Notes: generated by a model not told the origin, from the sequence alone. A DNA stretch of 64,000 nt from an uncultured Aquimarina sp. (GCA_947496705.1 CANMDW010000011.1:1-64000), one strand, 5' to 3'. Shown: positions 27,279 through 34,959, numbered from the stretch's first letter. Numbers and translations are program-made.

Positions 27279-27779
27279 TTATTGAAAAAAGAAACTATCA
27301 TCAGTGGTTATTGTGGTGCCTCTGTTTGATACAAATTTCATTTTAACCGCATGTATTCCCTCTTCTGTACCAACATAGAAAACATCACTGTTTTGTACAG
27401 AATGGGAATCGTTAAAAAATTCTATTACATTAAAAGAATCCCCAGCATGATATTGTTTACCACGATAACTTATGAACCCCTCTTTTGTACTGCCCAAAAA
27501 AGTAGCTGATACTGAAGTATTACCATTACCATAAGCAGGGAATACATAACCAATATAACCAGCTCCAAATAAACCGGATGCTTGTCCTTGGATAAAAGGA
27601 TAGTCTTCAGGTGTTCCTCCGAGTGCCTCTAGGGTTATATCCAACTTAGTTTTGATTATCATACCTTCTACTCCAGTATGTTCGCTTTCTACAATGGTTT
27701 CTCTACCATCATCTTTTGTACAACTAACTACATTTATAAGTGCAATTATTACTAATAACAAAATTCTGTTCATAATCAT
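27279..27779 (-). CDS. Single-repeat TraQ-like lipoprotein
   Basis: A 166-residue protein with a signal peptide and lipobox (INVVSC). The C-terminal part (GFISYRGKQYHAGDSFNVIEF followed by FYVGTEEGIHAVKMKF) aligns by eye with one B-type repeat of the giant conjugation lipoprotein (GTLEYNGISYTQGEPITV, then GTSSGTHIIQFTV). It seems to be a single-domain relative. The start overlaps the upstream lipoprotein gene (ATGA), and both lie behind operator 28160-28174. Confidence 0.65.
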   Translation of the reverse strand: MIMNRILLLVIIALINVVSCTKDDGRETIVESEHTGVEGMIIKTKLDITLEALGGTPEDYPFIQGQASGLFGAGYIGYVFPAYGNGNTSVSATFLGSTKEGFISYRGKQYHAGDSFNVIEFFNDSHSVQNSDVFYVGTEEGIHAVKMKFVSNRGTTITTDDSFFFQ

Positions 27780-28108
27780 TTTAATTTATTCAGTTCTTTT
27801 TTAAGATTTTCATAGCCCATATCATAGGCTTGTATATTTGGTTCTTTGGATAATTTAGATCCTATGATATTGACTATTTTATACTTGTCTGGATCCTCTT
27901 CATAAAGCTTTTGAATCAATGGAATACATTGCTCATTAAATGTTTCTTGTCCTGGTTTATTTATGAGCTGAAAAGAGAGTTTATCCAATAAATTCTTTTC
28001 CATAGATGTGTTTTCTGTTCCAACTTTTTTTAGGGACGGAGGTTTTTTGGGTACTTCATTACATGATATCATAAAAACCCCTAGCAAGAGCAAAGCATAA
28101 TTTTTCAT
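27776..28108 (-). CDS. Small lipoprotein
   Basis: A 110-residue protein with signal peptide and lipobox (GVFMISC), then a proline/lysine linker and a helical domain. Family not recognised. It is first in a two-gene operon with the single-repeat TraQ-like lipoprotein and is preceded by the operator at 28160, which suggests control together with the transfer genes. An entry-exclusion or surface accessory role is possible but not shown. Confidence 0.6.
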   Translation of the reverse strand: MKNYALLLLGVFMISCNEVPKKPPSLKKVGTENTSMEKNLLDKLSFQLINKPGQETFNEQCIPLIQKLYEEDPDKYKIVNIIGSKLSKEPNIQAYDMGYENLKKELNKLK

Positions 28109-28152
28109 ATAGCTTTTGTAAAGTATTTGTTCAGTAAAGATACATATTTTCT

Positions 28153-28181
28153 TTAAAATATTCGTATTACGAATATTTTAA
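28153..28181. promoter_or_regulatory. Operator of the lipoprotein operon (ATTCG type)
   Basis: Core ATTCGTATTACGAAT at 28160-28174, extended to perfect 12-bp arms (28153-28164 and 28170-28181). It is the only symmetric ATTCG/CGAAT member of the family. A TATCTTTAC -7-like box lies at 28142-28134 toward the lipoprotein genes on the minus strand. Confidence 0.7.
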
Positions 28182-28308
28182 ATCAAAAGAATAAGGACTG
28201 AAAATGGATAGCCAGTTATTGAAGCCATACAAACATATAATCGTGAATACAATTTTGATTATATAACTATATGTTCACTTGAAGTATTTAAAATGTAAAA
28301 AGAGAAAA

Positions 28309-28512
28309 TTAAAATAGTCTATTGATATCAACACCTTTTTTCGCCAAGAATTCCAAGTATTTCTTGTAGTTTTCACCGAATAATTTGCCTTTTTCAATTC
28401 TAGATAATGTGCCCTGAGTCATATCAAGGAGCTTGGCAACTTCCTTTTGGGAAAGGTTCAACTCTTTACGAATGGTTTTTATGTTTTTCAATGTAGTGTT
28501 CTTCAAAAACAC
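28309..28512 (-). CDS. Mini HTH regulator 1 (XRE type)
   Basis: A 67-residue protein, one Cro/C1-type HTH domain: LSQKEVAKLLDMTQGTLSRIEKG contains the two DNA-binding helices. The C-terminus is YLEFLAKKGVDINRLF, a tail shared by all six small HTH proteins here. The start is GTG at 28512, or TTG two codons later, which would match the N-terminus of the protein at 32533. A likely repressor for one of the element's palindromic operators. Confidence 0.75.
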   Translation of the reverse strand: MFLKNTTLKNIKTIRKELNLSQKEVAKLLDMTQGTLSRIEKGKLFGENYKKYLEFLAKKGVDINRLF

Positions 28513-28587
28513 AAAATAATAAAATATCTGTAAAACAAGAGTATTTTTTTCCTAATATGCATATAGTTTCGATAAGTGCTGCCAAAT

Positions 28588-28776
28588 TTACACGAACAAT
28601 TTATTTAGGTTTATACCACTTTCTTTTAAAAGTGTTAAGTAATTCTTATAATTAACACCAAGGTCTTTGCCTGATTCAATGTCCTCCAATGTAGCTTCAG
28701 ATATATTTAGTCTCAAACAAACTTCAACTATTGATAAATCCGCATCTTTTCTTAAATCCTTTAATTTCTTTGGCAT
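28588..28776 (-). CDS. Mini HTH protein 2, divergent recognition helix
   Basis: A 62-residue relative of the other small HTH proteins with the same tail (YLTLLKESGINLNKLF). The recognition helix has lost the usual Q-xx-LS-IE pattern and reads NISEATLEDIESG. It may bind different DNA or act through pairing with its relatives. It is on the same strand as the HTH gene at 28309, 75 bp upstream of it. Confidence 0.7.
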   Translation of the reverse strand: MPKKLKDLRKDADLSIVEVCLRLNISEATLEDIESGKDLGVNYKNYLTLLKESGINLNKLFV

Positions 28777-28917
28777 GATAATGTTTTGTAACCCTTAATC
28801 AATTATGGAAAGTAAAATACTGTTAATTAAGAAAAAATAGAATGTGATAAACCTAGTGTTTATTAGGGATGATTCCTGTGAATTACGGGATAAATACTTA
28901 AACTAACTTGATATAAT

Positions 28918-28946
28918 ATTCTAAATAAGAATATTTTATACTTTTG
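28918..28946 (+). promoter_or_regulatory. Operator (ATTCT type) and promoter of mini HTH gene 3
   Basis: ATTCTAAATAAGAAT (28918-28932), with arms extended to 28915 and 28935, is followed after 6 bases by a TACTTTTG -7 box (28939-28946). The ATG is at 28975. It is the only ATTCT/AGAAT member of the family, and its position suggests autoregulation. Confidence 0.65.
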
Positions 28947-28974
28947 AATAAGTAATCATAACCCTATAAGATAC

Positions 28975-29172
28975 ATGATCATAATTAAAGATAAATTAAG
29001 AAAAAGCTTAGGCAAAACTCAGGAACAGGTTTGCAAAGAAATTAATGTATCTCAAACTACATTATCCAGATTGGAAAAAAATGAACATGATAATGGGTTA
29101 ATTCGATATTTAACTTACCTGGTCAAGGAAGGAGCAGATATTAATGAAATATTTAAAGACAGTTGGATTTGA
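28975..29172 (+). CDS. Mini HTH regulator 3 (XRE type)
   Basis: A 65-residue protein with a canonical HTH (KTQEQVCKEINVSQTTLSRLEK) and the shared tail YLTYLVKEGADINEIF. It is very similar to the one at 32315. It is convergent with the relaxase gene and has its own operator and promoter directly upstream. Confidence 0.78.
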   Translation: MIIIKDKLRKSLGKTQEQVCKEINVSQTTLSRLEKNEHDNGLIRYLTYLVKEGADINEIFKDSWI

Positions 29173-29236
29173 TAATGTATTGGAAAAAGAAGCTTCAAAT
29201 TAGGTCAGAATTGGAAAAGTAATTTCCTAATCCTGA

Positions 29237-30352
29237 TTAGATCCCCATGCCCTTACTAAGTGTTTTAGCACTTATGGTAATGATTTTTTTTGCAACATTG
29301 AGTGATGCCGTTACCGGATTGGTATAAGCAGCTGCATCCATTGATTTTAAGATTTCCTTTACGGCTAATTTTTCCAAGCTTCTTAGTACTTTTTTTGGAA
29401 TGTATTTGGGGTTGCTGGTTGCCATATCTAAATGCTTTTGTAACGTTTTGTCTCTTATCATTTCCAGTATAGCACGTTTTGCCGTGATTTTGGCAAAAGT
29501 CGAGGGATTCGACACTGCAGACAAAACCATACCTGGTGTTTTATAGTATTCATAGCTCTCTTTTCGCCCTCTTTTGTATTCAAATTTTTTATCAAAGAGG
29601 GTTTCACATTTCTGGACAAATTCGTCCCTATTAAAACCTGCCTTTACTTTTTTTCGTTCTCCTTCTTTTCCAACCTCCTGATTTTTGGTGTTTTTTGCAT
29701 TGGATAAAGGAGACAATTTAAACTTTTGATGCTGGTCATATCTATGCACCACAATATGGACGTGTACATTATGGCCATCCTTTAAATTCCCTTCTTTAAT
29801 AATTGTACCCTCACCATTTCTGATATACGATCGCTTTAAAGATTCTATTTGCTTTTCATTTCCCTTTTCCTTGTCCAACTCCCATATTATCTTGTCAATT
29901 TGTCTATTCTTAGTAAAAGCTTCAGCATATCGCTTCTCGTTGTGCTTATAAGTTCTTTGATTTTCAATTTTGGCAAAGTAGACAAGGTTTTCACCAGTTA
30001 GTTGAGATCCATCTTTATAATACCTGTTGAACTGGTGGGCATAGGTATCCATAACATCATTTACATAAGACTTCAATCTATCCCTGTCCCCTCCAATATG
30101 ATCCATTTCTCTTTTACTTGGATTGATGGTAAGCATGTAAAACTTTGATTCGTCTTTTGACAACCTTCCTTTATTGTTATCCAATAAACGTTCCGCCTTT
30201 GCTCCGGAGATTCGGTCGTGCCACTGGTTAAAAAAGTGCTCCTTTTCCATAATTTCCCTGTCCCGGTTTTCTTTTTCCAAATACTCAATAAGGTTTGATG
30301 AACTGCCCTTATTTGCGGCATATGATTTGGGAGTATGTATTTTAACAACCAT
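29237..30352 (-). CDS. mobB: Relaxase / mobilisation protein (DUF5712 type)
   Basis: A 371-residue protein. The metal-binding motif is NVHVHIVVHRYD (H-x-H-xxx-H), found near residue 195. The N-terminus (VVKIHTPKSYAANKGSSSNLIEYLEKE) and YMLTINPSKRE match DUF5712-type relaxases of Bacteroidota. It nicks DNA at oriT and pilots the strand through the channel. The start is 5 bp downstream of the BfmA-like gene. The C-terminal ~120 residues are a basic helical tail. Confidence 0.82.
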   Translation of the reverse strand: MVVKIHTPKSYAANKGSSSNLIEYLEKENRDREIMEKEHFFNQWHDRISGAKAERLLDNNKGRLSKDESKFYMLTINPSKREMDHIGGDRDRLKSYVNDVMDTYAHQFNRYYKDGSQLTGENLVYFAKIENQRTYKHNEKRYAEAFTKNRQIDKIIWELDKEKGNEKQIESLKRSYIRNGEGTIIKEGNLKDGHNVHVHIVVHRYDQHQKFKLSPLSNAKNTKNQEVGKEGERKKVKAGFNRDEFVQKCETLFDKKFEYKRGRKESYEYYKTPGMVLSAVSNPSTFAKITAKRAILEMIRDKTLQKHLDMATSNPKYIPKKVLRSLEKLAVKEILKSMDAAAYTNPVTASLNVAKKIITISAKTLSKGMGI

Positions 30353-30357
30353 GCGTT

Positions 30358-30984
30358 TTATAATAAATTTTCAATACGCTGGATATCCGATTTGCTGATA
30401 TCTATTGTATACTTCGCTCCACTTAACGCTCCTCCTGGTTTTATGTTTTCGAGCAAATACTTAATGGTCGTTCTGTAGACTTCATTCTCTGTTTTTAGTT
30501 TATCTATTTCGAGTAAAAATTCCTCATCATTCACATTGATTTTTTCATCTTTAAAAACTTGGATTTGGCTCTCACTATTTTGGTGAGTATTGTTATTGTT
30601 TTCTGCAGCAATTTTAAGTGCATCTTCTTTACTTTTTAAGCGTGTTGTTGACTGTTTATTTTGGGTCCAATTAACTAGGTCAAAATTTTCCATGCCTAGA
30701 AGAACAGCATTTAAAATTTTAGATTGTTCCAGGAAGTTTTGGTTCATGGGAATAAAAAAATCTTTCTCCCTTTGCTTCAAAAAACTGATGATTCTTTTAT
30801 CCAAATTTTTAAGAATCCCTGGTATGTCTTGTACACCTTCATCAAAAATATCCAAGCTGTTTTTCCTTAAATATTCCACCGCCCGACTTATATAGTCCAC
30901 TTGGTTTTTATCGCTTCTCCTACATAAAAGCTTTAAGTTTCCAATTTGATTCTTGTGGATCCTGATTGTTGTGGTTTCGCTCAT
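30358..30984 (-). CDS. BfmA/BtgA-family mobilisation accessory protein
   Basis: A 208-residue protein. The N-terminus (TTTIRIHKNQIGNLKLLCRR) resembles the ribbon-helix-helix start of BfmA/BtgA proteins that bind oriT with the relaxase; a coiled coil follows (residues ~150-185). It is the first gene of the mob operon and is transcribed from the minus-strand promoter next to the operator at 31079. The likely oriT lies just upstream. Confidence 0.78.
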   Translation of the reverse strand: MSETTTIRIHKNQIGNLKLLCRRSDKNQVDYISRAVEYLRKNSLDIFDEGVQDIPGILKNLDKRIISFLKQREKDFFIPMNQNFLEQSKILNAVLLGMENFDLVNWTQNKQSTTRLKSKEDALKIAAENNNNTHQNSESQIQVFKDEKINVNDEEFLLEIDKLKTENEVYRTTIKYLLENIKPGGALSGAKYTIDISKSDIQRIENLL

Positions 30985-31337
30985 AACATCTACTTAAAAA
31001 TCTACAAATAATTACCCTAAAATGCTGAATGTTAATGACATAAAGAGAATAGGATACAAAAAACATATACAAATATACATTCCTATTTGGAATAAATACA
31101 ATATATTTGCATGTTTTATAGGCTCTAAAGAGCATAATGTAGATTACTGATTGGGGGGTTCCCCCAATCCATCTCGCTTTCCTATTCTCTGCTGCTTAGG
31201 CAGCACAAAACAGGAAACAAAATAAAATTTTGCATTCCGCATTTTGTAAAAACAAAACGCAAGGTTTGTTTGAGTTTTTTCTACGAAATGCATGAGCCGA
31301 TAAGTTTTTTGAGTATCATTTTAGCTAACTCAATTTT
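30985..31337. other. Intergenic region with candidate oriT
   Basis: 353 bases between the mobilisation and amidase genes. Besides the divergent promoter it holds an inverted repeat ATTGGGGG-GTT-CCCCCAAT (31149-31167), a smaller hairpin TGCTGC-TTAG-GCAGCA near 31189-31204, and a 35-bp block (31263-31297) that recurs in inverse orientation at 37239-37273. Position just upstream of the mob genes makes it the best oriT candidate; the nick site cannot be named. Confidence 0.4.
31070..31110. promoter_or_regulatory. Shared operator between divergent promoters
   Basis: The palindrome ATTCCTATTTGGAAT (31079-31093) sits between two -7 boxes: TATATTTG on the minus strand (31077-31070, toward the mobilisation genes) and TATATTTGC on the plus strand (31102-31110, toward the amidase). 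One bound protein could control both. Confidence 0.72.
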
Positions 31338-31979
31338 ATGAGAATATTATTCATTTTTTTCACTTGGTCGACGATATGTTTTTCGCAAGTGGAAATTGAA
31401 AATTTGAAAAGGGAATACATCGTAATTTTGGATTCTGGACATGGTGCACATGACTCTGGAACCAGAACTAAAAATGAAATTTTTGAGAAAGACATTAACC
31501 TATTTGTTGCAAAATATGTACAACTATACCTTAAGGATTTTGCTCCTAAAATTGAGGTTGTTTTAACCAGGGAAAAGGATGTTTTTATTCCCTTGGAAAA
31601 AAGGTCACTTTTCACCAAAATTTATAAAGCCGATTTATTCATTTCGATACATTGTAATCACAACCAAAAAGATTACGCAAAAGGCATGGAAATCTACGTT
31701 CAGGAAGGGGTGAAAAATAAATCCATAAATAACCTCAAAAAGTCTTATTTATTTTCTTTATTGCTAGATAAAATAATTAAGAAATTAAACTATAAATCCA
31801 GAGGAGTTAAGTATGGAAATTTCGCAGTATTACGAAACTCAATTGAAAGTGCCCCAAGTGTATTAATTGAAATGGGATTTTTTTCAAATAACGAAGACAA
31901 AGAATATCTAACCTCTAAAAAAGGAATTCAAGGAATGGCATTGGCTATATCTAAAGCAATTATTGAATTTTTGGGATAA
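31338..31979 (+). CDS. N-acetylmuramoyl-L-alanine amidase (Amidase_3)
   Basis: A 213-residue exported protein with a signal peptide (LFIFFTWSTICFSQ). Zinc ligands fit H35 in DSGHGAHD, E50 in EKDINLF and the histidine in FISIHCNHN; the catalytic glutamate is in VLIEMGFFSN. It cleaves the stem peptide from glycan chains in peptidoglycan. T4SS-carrying elements usually encode such an enzyme to open the wall for the channel; its place opposite the mob genes under a shared operator supports that role. Confidence 0.88.
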   Translation: MRILFIFFTWSTICFSQVEIENLKREYIVILDSGHGAHDSGTRTKNEIFEKDINLFVAKYVQLYLKDFAPKIEVVLTREKDVFIPLEKRSLFTKIYKADLFISIHCNHNQKDYAKGMEIYVQEGVKNKSINNLKKSYLFSLLLDKIIKKLNYKSRGVKYGNFAVLRNSIESAPSVLIEMGFFSNNEDKEYLTSKKGIQGMALAISKAIIEFLG

Positions 31980-32048
31980 GGATTCAGGAGTTATTCGATT
32001 TTAGTACTTTTAGTTATTTATTTTTTAACATAAATTTAAAACATTGCT

Positions 32049-32258
32049 TTGAAACCTAACTCAGATAAAAAACGGTTAAAACAGAAAATACGTAAACAAC
32101 TAAATAAAACACAAAAGGAAATTTGTGAGGATTTAGAAATTACACAATCCGCTTTGTCCAAAATTGAAAATGGAACACTTTACGGTCTGAGTTATCACCG
32201 CTATTTATGTTATCTTGTACAACACGGCATAGACATCAATCCACTTTTTCAAGAGTAA
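32049..32258 (+). CDS. Mini HTH regulator 4 (XRE type)
   Basis: A 69-residue protein starting at TTG 32049. HTH: KTQKEICEDLEITQSALSKIENG; tail: YLCYLVQHGIDINPLF. It is first of three tandem small HTH genes that all start with TTG. It lies 69 bp after the amidase gene and could be read through from it. The operator of the next gene follows directly. Confidence 0.75.
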   Translation: MKPNSDKKRLKQKIRKQLNKTQKEICEDLEITQSALSKIENGTLYGLSYHRYLCYLVQHGIDINPLFQE

Positions 32259-32266
32259 ATTATAAT

Positions 32267-32297
32267 ATTCCTAATAGGAATATTTTTATATATTTGC
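32267..32297 (+). promoter_or_regulatory. Operator and promoter of mini HTH gene 5
   Basis: ATTCCTAATAGGAAT (32267-32281), then TATATTTGC (32289-32297). A 36-base block (32265-32300) is identical to the block at 11836-11871 before the conjugation operon. The predicted transcript starts about 10 bases before the TTG start codon. Confidence 0.75.
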
Positions 32298-32314
32298 TAA
32301 AACAACAATATACC

Positions 32315-32503
32315 TTGTTAGGTTTAAAAGATTTACGCAAAAAGCACAATAAAACCCAGGAAGAGGTCTGCAAAGAGATCAAAATATCCCAGTCAACGTT
32401 ATCTAAAATCGAAAACAGCGACTATGAAAGTAGTCTGAAGAAATATTTAAAATACTTTGTTGAAAAAGGTGAGGATATAAACGTATTATTTAAAAATAAG
32501 TAA
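32315..32503 (+). CDS. Mini HTH regulator 5 (XRE type), likely master repressor
   Basis: A 62-residue protein from TTG 32315. An open frame extends upstream to 32207, but that extension reads through the operator and promoter, so the shorter form is preferred. HTH: KTQEEVCKEIKISQSTLSKIEN; tail: YLKYFVEKGEDINVLF. Its promoter block is identical to that of the conjugation operon, so this protein is the best candidate to repress both itself and transfer. Confidence 0.75.
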   Translation: MLGLKDLRKKHNKTQEEVCKEIKISQSTLSKIENSDYESSLKKYLKYFVEKGEDINVLFKNK

Positions 32504-32532
32504 ATATTACTATCATCAATAATCTTATACTC

Positions 32533-32733
32533 TTGAAAAATATTAAAGCTACAACCTTAAAAGATTTACGTGAGCAAGCAAATTTGTCATTTGACTCAGT
32601 TAGAGAAAAGCTTGGAGTTACCGCTGATAAATTAAACAAACTGGAAGAAGGTAATTGTTTTGATAAATCCTATGAAGATTATTTAATAATATTAAGAACT
32701 GCAGGACAAGACTTGAATTCTCTTTTTAAATAA
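32533..32733 (+). CDS. Mini HTH protein 6, divergent recognition helix
   Basis: A 66-residue protein from TTG 32533. The HTH region reads LSFDSVREKLGVTADKLNKLEEG, so the usual recognition helix is altered as in the gene at 28588; the tail (YLIILRTAGQDLNSLF) is kept. It lies 29 bp after the previous HTH gene. It might pair with the canonical members and change their DNA binding (inference). Confidence 0.7.
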   Translation: MKNIKATTLKDLREQANLSFDSVREKLGVTADKLNKLEEGNCFDKSYEDYLIILRTAGQDLNSLFK

Positions 32734-32782
32734 ATTTCTGAAGCAATAATCATTAGATATTTATATCACCTTGGATTAATAA

Positions 32783-32816
32783 AAAACGGCTTTGATTTAA
32801 AACCGAAGCCATTTTA
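32783..32816 (+). terminator. Probable terminator of the mini HTH cluster
   Basis: AAAA-C-GGCTT pairs with AAGCC-A-TTTT across a 13-base loop and ends in a T-rich run. It sits 50 bp after the last HTH gene. Confidence 0.5.
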
Positions 32817-32883
32817 TACTTTTATTGTTGAGTGTCAGAGTACTTTTTACAAAGCTAATTTATATCTCTCTGTACCCTCTATG

Positions 32884-33237
32884 TTATTGTAATACCTTGT
32901 CCTCGTGCTTTATCAGATAGTCAAAAGCAACATTGACAACCTCGTTCAATTTCATTTTCTTGCGCTCGGCTAGAACTGCCAAATGTGCGTGTACAGCTCT
33001 AGAGGTTCGTACATTAAAAGCCCCTTTGAAAAGTTTATTCGGTTCTTTTTCCAAAGCTTCACAGGTTTCTAAGTAATCGTCCACAGCTTCCTCAAAAGCC
33101 ACTTTTAATTCTTCAACAGACTGTCCCTCATAATTAACCAAATCGTTTATACCAATAATCTTACCATAAAGACAATTATCCTCTGCACTGAACTCAACGG
33201 TTCCCAGATAGTTTTTATATGTTAAATGATTTTTCAT
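32884..33237 (-). CDS. hicB: HicB antitoxin
   Basis: A 117-residue protein with the HicB partial RNase H fold at the N-terminus (YLGTVEFSAEDNCLYGKIIGINDLVNYEG), and a C-terminal ribbon-helix-helix (NVRTSRAVHAHLAVLAERKKMKLNEVVNVAFDYL) for DNA binding. It neutralises HicA and represses the operon. It overlaps hicA by 4 bp, in the order hicA-hicB. Such a pair stabilises the element in its host. Confidence 0.88.
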   Translation of the reverse strand: MKNHLTYKNYLGTVEFSAEDNCLYGKIIGINDLVNYEGQSVEELKVAFEEAVDDYLETCEALEKEPNKLFKGAFNVRTSRAVHAHLAVLAERKKMKLNEVVNVAFDYLIKHEDKVLQ

Positions 33238-33479
33238 AATTCTAATTTTTCTAATAGTTGTCTAATAACATATTGTTTAACAATGTTTGAAGGATGGGGT
33301 TTATGTAGGTTGATAATGTCGTTATTTTCATTAGCAAATTTGACCCTAGAACCACCCGTTTTTCCTTTCTTTTTAAGTTCAAAATAACCCAAATGATTCA
33401 AAATTTTCACAAGTTCATTCCAAGTTAAATCTTTCGGGATGCTCTTAAATTTCTCTAATAGCTTTTCTATTTTACTCAT
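33234..33479 (-). CDS. hicA: HicA mRNA interferase toxin
   Basis: About 81 residues from ATG 33479 (a TTG two codons upstream is less likely). It has the dsRBD-like HicA fold with GGSRVKFAN and the catalytic histidine in LHKPHPSNIVK. HicA cleaves mRNA when HicB is lost. The -7 box TATATTTG at 33490-33483 ends 3 bases before this ATG, so the mRNA is predicted to be leaderless. Confidence 0.87.
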   Translation of the reverse strand: MSKIEKLLEKFKSIPKDLTWNELVKILNHLGYFELKKKGKTGGSRVKFANENNDIINLHKPHPSNIVKQYVIRQLLEKLEL

Positions 33480-33482
33480 ATA

Positions 33483-33522
33483 CAAATATACGATTTTAAA
33501 TTGTAACTAAAAAATAGTTACA
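33483..33522 (-). promoter_or_regulatory. hicAB promoter and candidate HicB operator
   Basis: TATATTTG (33490-33483 on the minus strand) with, upstream over the -33 region, the inverted repeat TGTAACTA-AAAAA-TAGTTACA (33502-33522). Such placement fits autorepression by the HicB ribbon-helix-helix domain. Confidence 0.6.
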
Positions 33523-33619
33523 GGTTTTTTTACTAATTTTTTTTTGGACATTGGTGTAATCAAACAAGCGAATTGCTCTTATTGTTTTAGGGTTTTCATT
33601 ATTCATATTTCATTATTAC

Positions 33620-33649
33620 TACAAATACATTAATTTATCAGTATTTGTA
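33620..33649. repeat. Inverted repeat near the par genes, candidate centromere site
   Basis: TACAAATAC-N12-GTATTTGTA with perfect 9-bp arms lies just downstream of the ParA-partner gene. The inner motif AATACATTAATT (33624-33635) recurs at 34772-34783 (one mismatch) and, inverted, at 35424-35435. Three copies around parA and ssb suggest partition sites. Confidence 0.4.
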
Positions 33650-33662
33650 TTATTTAAACAAT

Positions 33663-33977
33663 TCATCTTTTCTTACGTCCTGCCTTCGGTTTAGCATTTT
33701 CCAACTGCTCGGCATACTTCATCCTTAAATCCTTATAACCAATTTTTTTTGCCAATAATTCCAGACCTTCACGAATAATGTCACCTTGGGAGGCCTCTTT
33801 CATATCCACTACGAATTTTTTGAGCCAGACAAGTTCATCCAGCATTTTTTTTGTGGACGCAGCATGTGAAAAATTGACCACCACATGTTTTTCTTTTTCT
33901 AATGGGTTTTGGGATGCTACCTTTTTAGTATTAGCGTTTTTTTTATTGCCACTTGGCAAAATATCATCTAAGCTCAT
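33663..33977 (-). CDS. Small partner of ParA, putative centromere-binding protein
   Basis: A 104-residue basic protein with a disordered lysine-rich start, a central domain (KHVVVNFSHAASTKKMLDELVWLKKFV, then QGDIIREGLELLAKKIGY) that could be a ribbon-helix-helix, and a basic tail (AGRKKR). Its ATG overlaps the end of the restored parA frame (ATGA), so it was coupled to ParA. Small proteins in this position usually bind the centromere and stimulate the ParA ATPase. Confidence 0.65.
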   Translation of the reverse strand: MSLDDILPSGNKKNANTKKVASQNPLEKEKHVVVNFSHAASTKKMLDELVWLKKFVVDMKEASQGDIIREGLELLAKKIGYKDLRMKYAEQLENAKPKAGRKKR

Positions 33978-34738
33978 AAGCTATATTTTTTTATTTTCAT
34001 TCTTATTTCTTTTGCTAATCCATTATAGTCCTTAGCTGCATTTGACCCATTGTCATATTCAAAAATGGTCTTTCGTATCGTCTTGTATTGAGAATTCGGA
34101 ATAGCGGTATTACTTCTAATGACCGTATCGAACAAAGCGGTATCTCATCCGTATTTTTTAATGTCCTCCAAAATCATTTTACTGATTTTTAACCGTTCAT
34201 TATATTGGGTGATGACAATCCCTAAAAGATTCAAATCCTCGTTCAAGGCAGCTTTGACCTTACGAATGAACTGTATCATGAGCTCCACGCCATCCATCGA
34301 ATATTGTTCGGCCTTTATAGGGATAATTACATAATCCGCACAAGCTAAAACATTAATTGTGACCAAATTCATATCGGGTGGGCAATCAATGAAGACATAA
34401 TCATATTTGTTTTCCAGTTTTTCCAGTTCTCTTTTTAAGATTGTTTCCCTGGAGAGAGATCCGGCAATTTTTAAATCAATGCCTGTCAAGGCTTCTGAAC
34501 TGGGGATCAAATCTAAATTTTTACGAATATTTTTAATTATTGTATAGGGTTTACCTAGAAATAAATCATTGACCGTGGTTTCTTGATTTTCATAATTTAG
34601 GTTGGTGGACAAATTGCCTTGGGAGTCTGCGTCTATAAGCAGCACCATACCTTTTCTGGCTTGCAGTGCAGCAAGGTTGATACAGGAAGTTGTCTTTCCA
34701 ACACCGCCTTTTTGGTTGGCGAACGTGAAAATTTTCAT
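33974..34738 (-). pseudogene. parA: ParA partition ATPase with an in-frame TGA stop
   Basis: The first 197 codons give a clear ParA: deviant Walker A (KGGVGKTT), DADSQGN, and VFIDCPPD. A TGA at 34147-34145 ends translation after DIKKYG. The same frame then stays open for 56 more codons and encodes the missing ParA C-terminus (LFDTVIRSNTAIPN, later YDNGSNAAKDYNGLAKEI), ending in a TGA that overlaps the partner's ATG. Restored length would be 254 codons, normal for the family. A single base change (for example TGG to TGA) explains it. Alternatives are readthrough or a sequencing error. ParA segregates the plasmid form. Confidence 0.8.
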
Positions 34739-34959
34739 AGTTTTTACTTCTAATATTAAGGTTATTAACCAAATACATCAATTACAATAAATTAAAGTAT
34801 TTGTGTTATTTCATTAATTTATCAAGGACAGTTAAGTCCATTCTTTCAGTACAAATAGTTTTTTTTGGTTTCAGCTTTAGGTTAAAAGCTTTTAAAGTGT
34901 AGAATACTTGTTATTTTTGCACCGATTCTTTTTTAAGAAAAAGAGTTATTATTAATTTT

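Noticed and set aside
32207..32314. N-terminal extension of the HTH protein at 32315
   Set aside because: It overlaps the operator and -7 box that are identical to the T4SS promoter, and the other family members begin at the position of the TTG at 32315.
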